A stretch of DNA of 44,668 nt from the NCBI GenBank assembly GCA_020446815.1, contig JAGRDY010000037.1:1-44668 (forward strand), given 5' to 3'. Below, one piece after another: positions 43,035 to 44,668 of the stretch. The position numbers were made by a program, and so were the translations under genes. The stretch is from Paracoccaceae bacterium (GTDB lineage Bacteria; Pseudomonadota; Alphaproteobacteria; Rhodobacterales; Rhodobacteraceae). The notes under the pieces were generated by a model, which was given only the letters and a program-made list of their open reading frames with translations, was not told where the DNA came from and did no database searches. How positions within the stretch are numbered: position 1 is the stretch's first letter; the number at the start of each line of letters is the position of its first letter.

Positions 43035-44591
43035 ATGCCAACGAGCGAAACCGCCGGCCGGCGCGATCTGGTCCTGCTGGCGCTGATGTGCACGATGATG
43101 CTGGCGGCGATGGATACCACCATCGTCTCGACCGCGATCCCGCAGATCGTCGAGGATCTGGGCGGCTTCGCGCTCTTTGCCTGGGTGTTTTCGGCCTACC
43201 TGCTCGCACAGACCGTGACGATCCCGATCTATGGCAAACTGTCGGATCTTTTCGGCCGCAAACCGGTGCTGATTACCGGCACGCTGATCTTTCTTCTCGG
43301 CTCCACCGCCTCGGCGCTGTCGTGGAACATGGTTTCGCTCATTGTCTTTCGTCTCATCCAGGGGCTCGGGGCCGGGGGGGTGATGGCCACGGTGGCGACG
43401 CTGGCGGGCGATCTCTATTCGGTGCGCGAACGCGCGGCGGTGCAGGGGTGGCTGTCGAGCGTCTGGGGCATCGCCGCGCTCACCGGGCCGCTGCTGGGCG
43501 GCGCCTTCGCGCAATATCTCTCCTGGCACTGGATCTTTCTCGTCAACCTGCCGGTCGGGGCACTGGCGCTGGCGCTGATCTGGACAAACCTGCACGAGGA
43601 ATTCGAACCCGACCACCCGAACATCGACTATGCCGGCGCCGCACTAGTGATGGCCACCGCCGGCACGCTGATGTTCGCGCTCCTGCAGGGCGGGCAGGCC
43701 TGGGCGTGGGGCGCGTGGCAGAACCTGTCGCTCATGGCGCTGGCGGGGGGCCTGCTGATCGTCACCGTTCTGGTCGAACGGCGCGCGCCCGCGCCGATCG
43801 TTCCGGGCTGGCTGTGGCGGCGGCCGGTGCTGGCGGGGTCGAACCTCGCCATGGCGGGGATGGGGCTGATCATGATTGCGCCGAGCTCGTACCTGCCCAC
43901 CTTCCTGCAGTCGGTGTCGGGGCTGGGGGCGATCGGCGCCGGGCTGGTGCTGGCGTGCATGAGCATCGGCTGGCCGGCGGCCTCGGCGCTGTCGGGGCGG
44001 CTCTATCTGCGCCTGGGCTTTCGCGACACCGCGCTCATCGGCGCGGGGCTGATCCTGGCGGCATCGCTGGGCTTCGTGCTGGTGCCGGCGCCGCGGCCGG
44101 TGTGGACGGTGGTGCTCGACCAGATCGCGCTCGGCGCGGGCTTCGGCCTCCTGTCGACGCCCTTGATGGTGGGAACGCAATCGGTGGTCGGCTGGAAACA
44201 GCGCGGCGTCGTCACCAGCGCCAACATGTTCGCGCGCTATCTCGGCCAGAGCCTGGGCGCCGCGCTTTACGGCGCGATCTTCAACGCCACCATCGCCCGG
44301 CAGATCGCCGACGCCCCGGCCGCGATCGCGGGCGCGATGCCCGCCCGGGTCGACGCGGTGATCGGCGTGCTGCGCGATCCCGCCGCCCCCGCCGCCGCGC
44401 AGGACTGGCTGCGCGGCGCGATCGCGGCGGCCACCGGGCATCTATTCGTGGGCATGGCCGGATTCGCGGTGCTGGTGCTGGCCGCGTTGCTTATCGCGCC
44501 GCGCCGCTTTCCCGAACACGACCCCGGCGCCGAACTGCCGGGCGCGGCGGCCGAAGCTGCGTTGGCCGCCGCCGACCGCACGGCATCGTGA
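43035..44591 (+). CDS. MFS drug-efflux transporter, DHA2 (EmrB/QacA) family
   Basis: 518 residues from the ATG at 43035 (in-frame GTG at 43026 and TTG at 43023 are alternatives). Fourteen predicted helices. Motif D1 is AMDTTIVSTAIPQIVEDLGG in helix 1, motif A is GKLSDLFGRKPVL, and motif C-like GIAALTGPLLGGAFAQYLSW is in helix 5. Such proteins export drugs or other toxic organics by proton antiport. No regulator gene is adjacent within the window; the 77 bases after it show no gene. Confidence 0.92.
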   Translation: MPTSETAGRRDLVLLALMCTMMLAAMDTTIVSTAIPQIVEDLGGFALFAWVFSAYLLAQTVTIPIYGKLSDLFGRKPVLITGTLIFLLGSTASALSWNMVSLIVFRLIQGLGAGGVMATVATLAGDLYSVRERAAVQGWLSSVWGIAALTGPLLGGAFAQYLSWHWIFLVNLPVGALALALIWTNLHEEFEPDHPNIDYAGAALVMATAGTLMFALLQGGQAWAWGAWQNLSLMALAGGLLIVTVLVERRAPAPIVPGWLWRRPVLAGSNLAMAGMGLIMIAPSSYLPTFLQSVSGLGAIGAGLVLACMSIGWPAASALSGRLYLRLGFRDTALIGAGLILAASLGFVLVPAPRPVWTVVLDQIALGAGFGLLSTPLMVGTQSVVGWKQRGVVTSANMFARYLGQSLGAALYGAIFNATIARQIADAPAAIAGAMPARVDAVIGVLRDPAAPAAAQDWLRGAIAAATGHLFVGMAGFAVLVLAALLIAPRRFPEHDPGAELPGAAAEAALAAADRTAS

Positions 44592-44668
44592 GCGCGGGGC
44601 CGGCAGCCCGGAATCGGCGGTTGACCCGCCACTGCGGCAGGTGTTTCATCACCTCCGAATCGCGAGAC

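Noticed and set aside
41502-43616. A 704-codon minus-strand frame
   Set aside because: It overlaps GST, the MarC remnant in another frame and the start of the MFS gene, with no matching family.
1-44668. CRISPR array or rRNA genes
   Set aside because: No set of identical 25-40 base repeats with spacers and no conserved rRNA segments were seen.

Overview
The window looks like chromosomal DNA of a high-GC alphaproteobacterium, most likely a Rhodobacterales (Paracoccus/Rhodobacter-like) species. The evidence is the order bolA - J-domain gene - cobS - cobT, the Tat-exported MsrB and multicopper oxidase, several TRAP and branched-chain-type ABC importers, and protein sequences typical of that order. 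The assignment is from recognition, not from a search.

Layout. (1) 1-2.2 kb is an accessory edge: the first third of a type III-like Mod DNA methyltransferase and a protein with family-A polymerase-like palm motifs. Upstream of the latter sits a regularly spaced four-copy repeat that resembles the core of T7-class promoters. (2) 2.5-9.5 kb is ordinary core genome: a DUF4177 protein, BolA, a J-domain protein, periplasmic MsrB, the cobaltochelatase subunits CobS and CobT, and an M24 aminopeptidase P. (3) 9.6-13.7 kb is a decaying copper-response region: multicopper oxidase, a 38-residue membrane peptide, an internally deleted DUF302 gene, a cytochrome c gene with a premature stop, and a P-type ATPase missing its 5' half. 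(4) 13.8-16.2 kb holds a divergent LysR regulator/methyltransferase pair and broken nitrilase and flavoprotein genes.

(5) 16.4-35.4 kb is a nutrient-uptake and catabolism region. It has a complete branched-chain-type ABC importer, then TRAP importer 1 with a hydantoin-racemase-like protein and a GntR regulator. An IS3 remnant follows, then an amidase and an arylmalonate-decarboxylase-like protein. Divergent from these are a second GntR regulator, TRAP importer 2, a dihydropyrimidinase/D-hydantoinase and a membrane protein. Together the ring-opening hydrolase, amidase, racemase-fold enzymes and two importers suggest use of cyclic amides (hydantoins, dihydropyrimidines or cyclic imides); this is inference. 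Two AT-rich inverted repeats between the divergent genes are likely operators for the second GntR protein.

(6) 35.4-40.1 kb is a mosaic of element debris ending at a tRNA-Ser(GGA) gene: IS630 and IS66 pieces, a RepB-like partition fragment, a frameshifted lambda-type portal gene, DUF6441 and a metallopeptidase fragment. Inside it is an intact-looking toxin-immunity pair: a phage MuF head-morphogenesis domain fused to an RNase A-like toxin domain, with an immunity gene directly downstream. This is the most striking item in the window. (7) 40.8-44.6 kb has a truncated SDR gene, a glutathione S-transferase, a MarC pseudogene with two stops and a DHA2-type MFS transporter. Pseudogenes are unusually frequent across the accessory parts.
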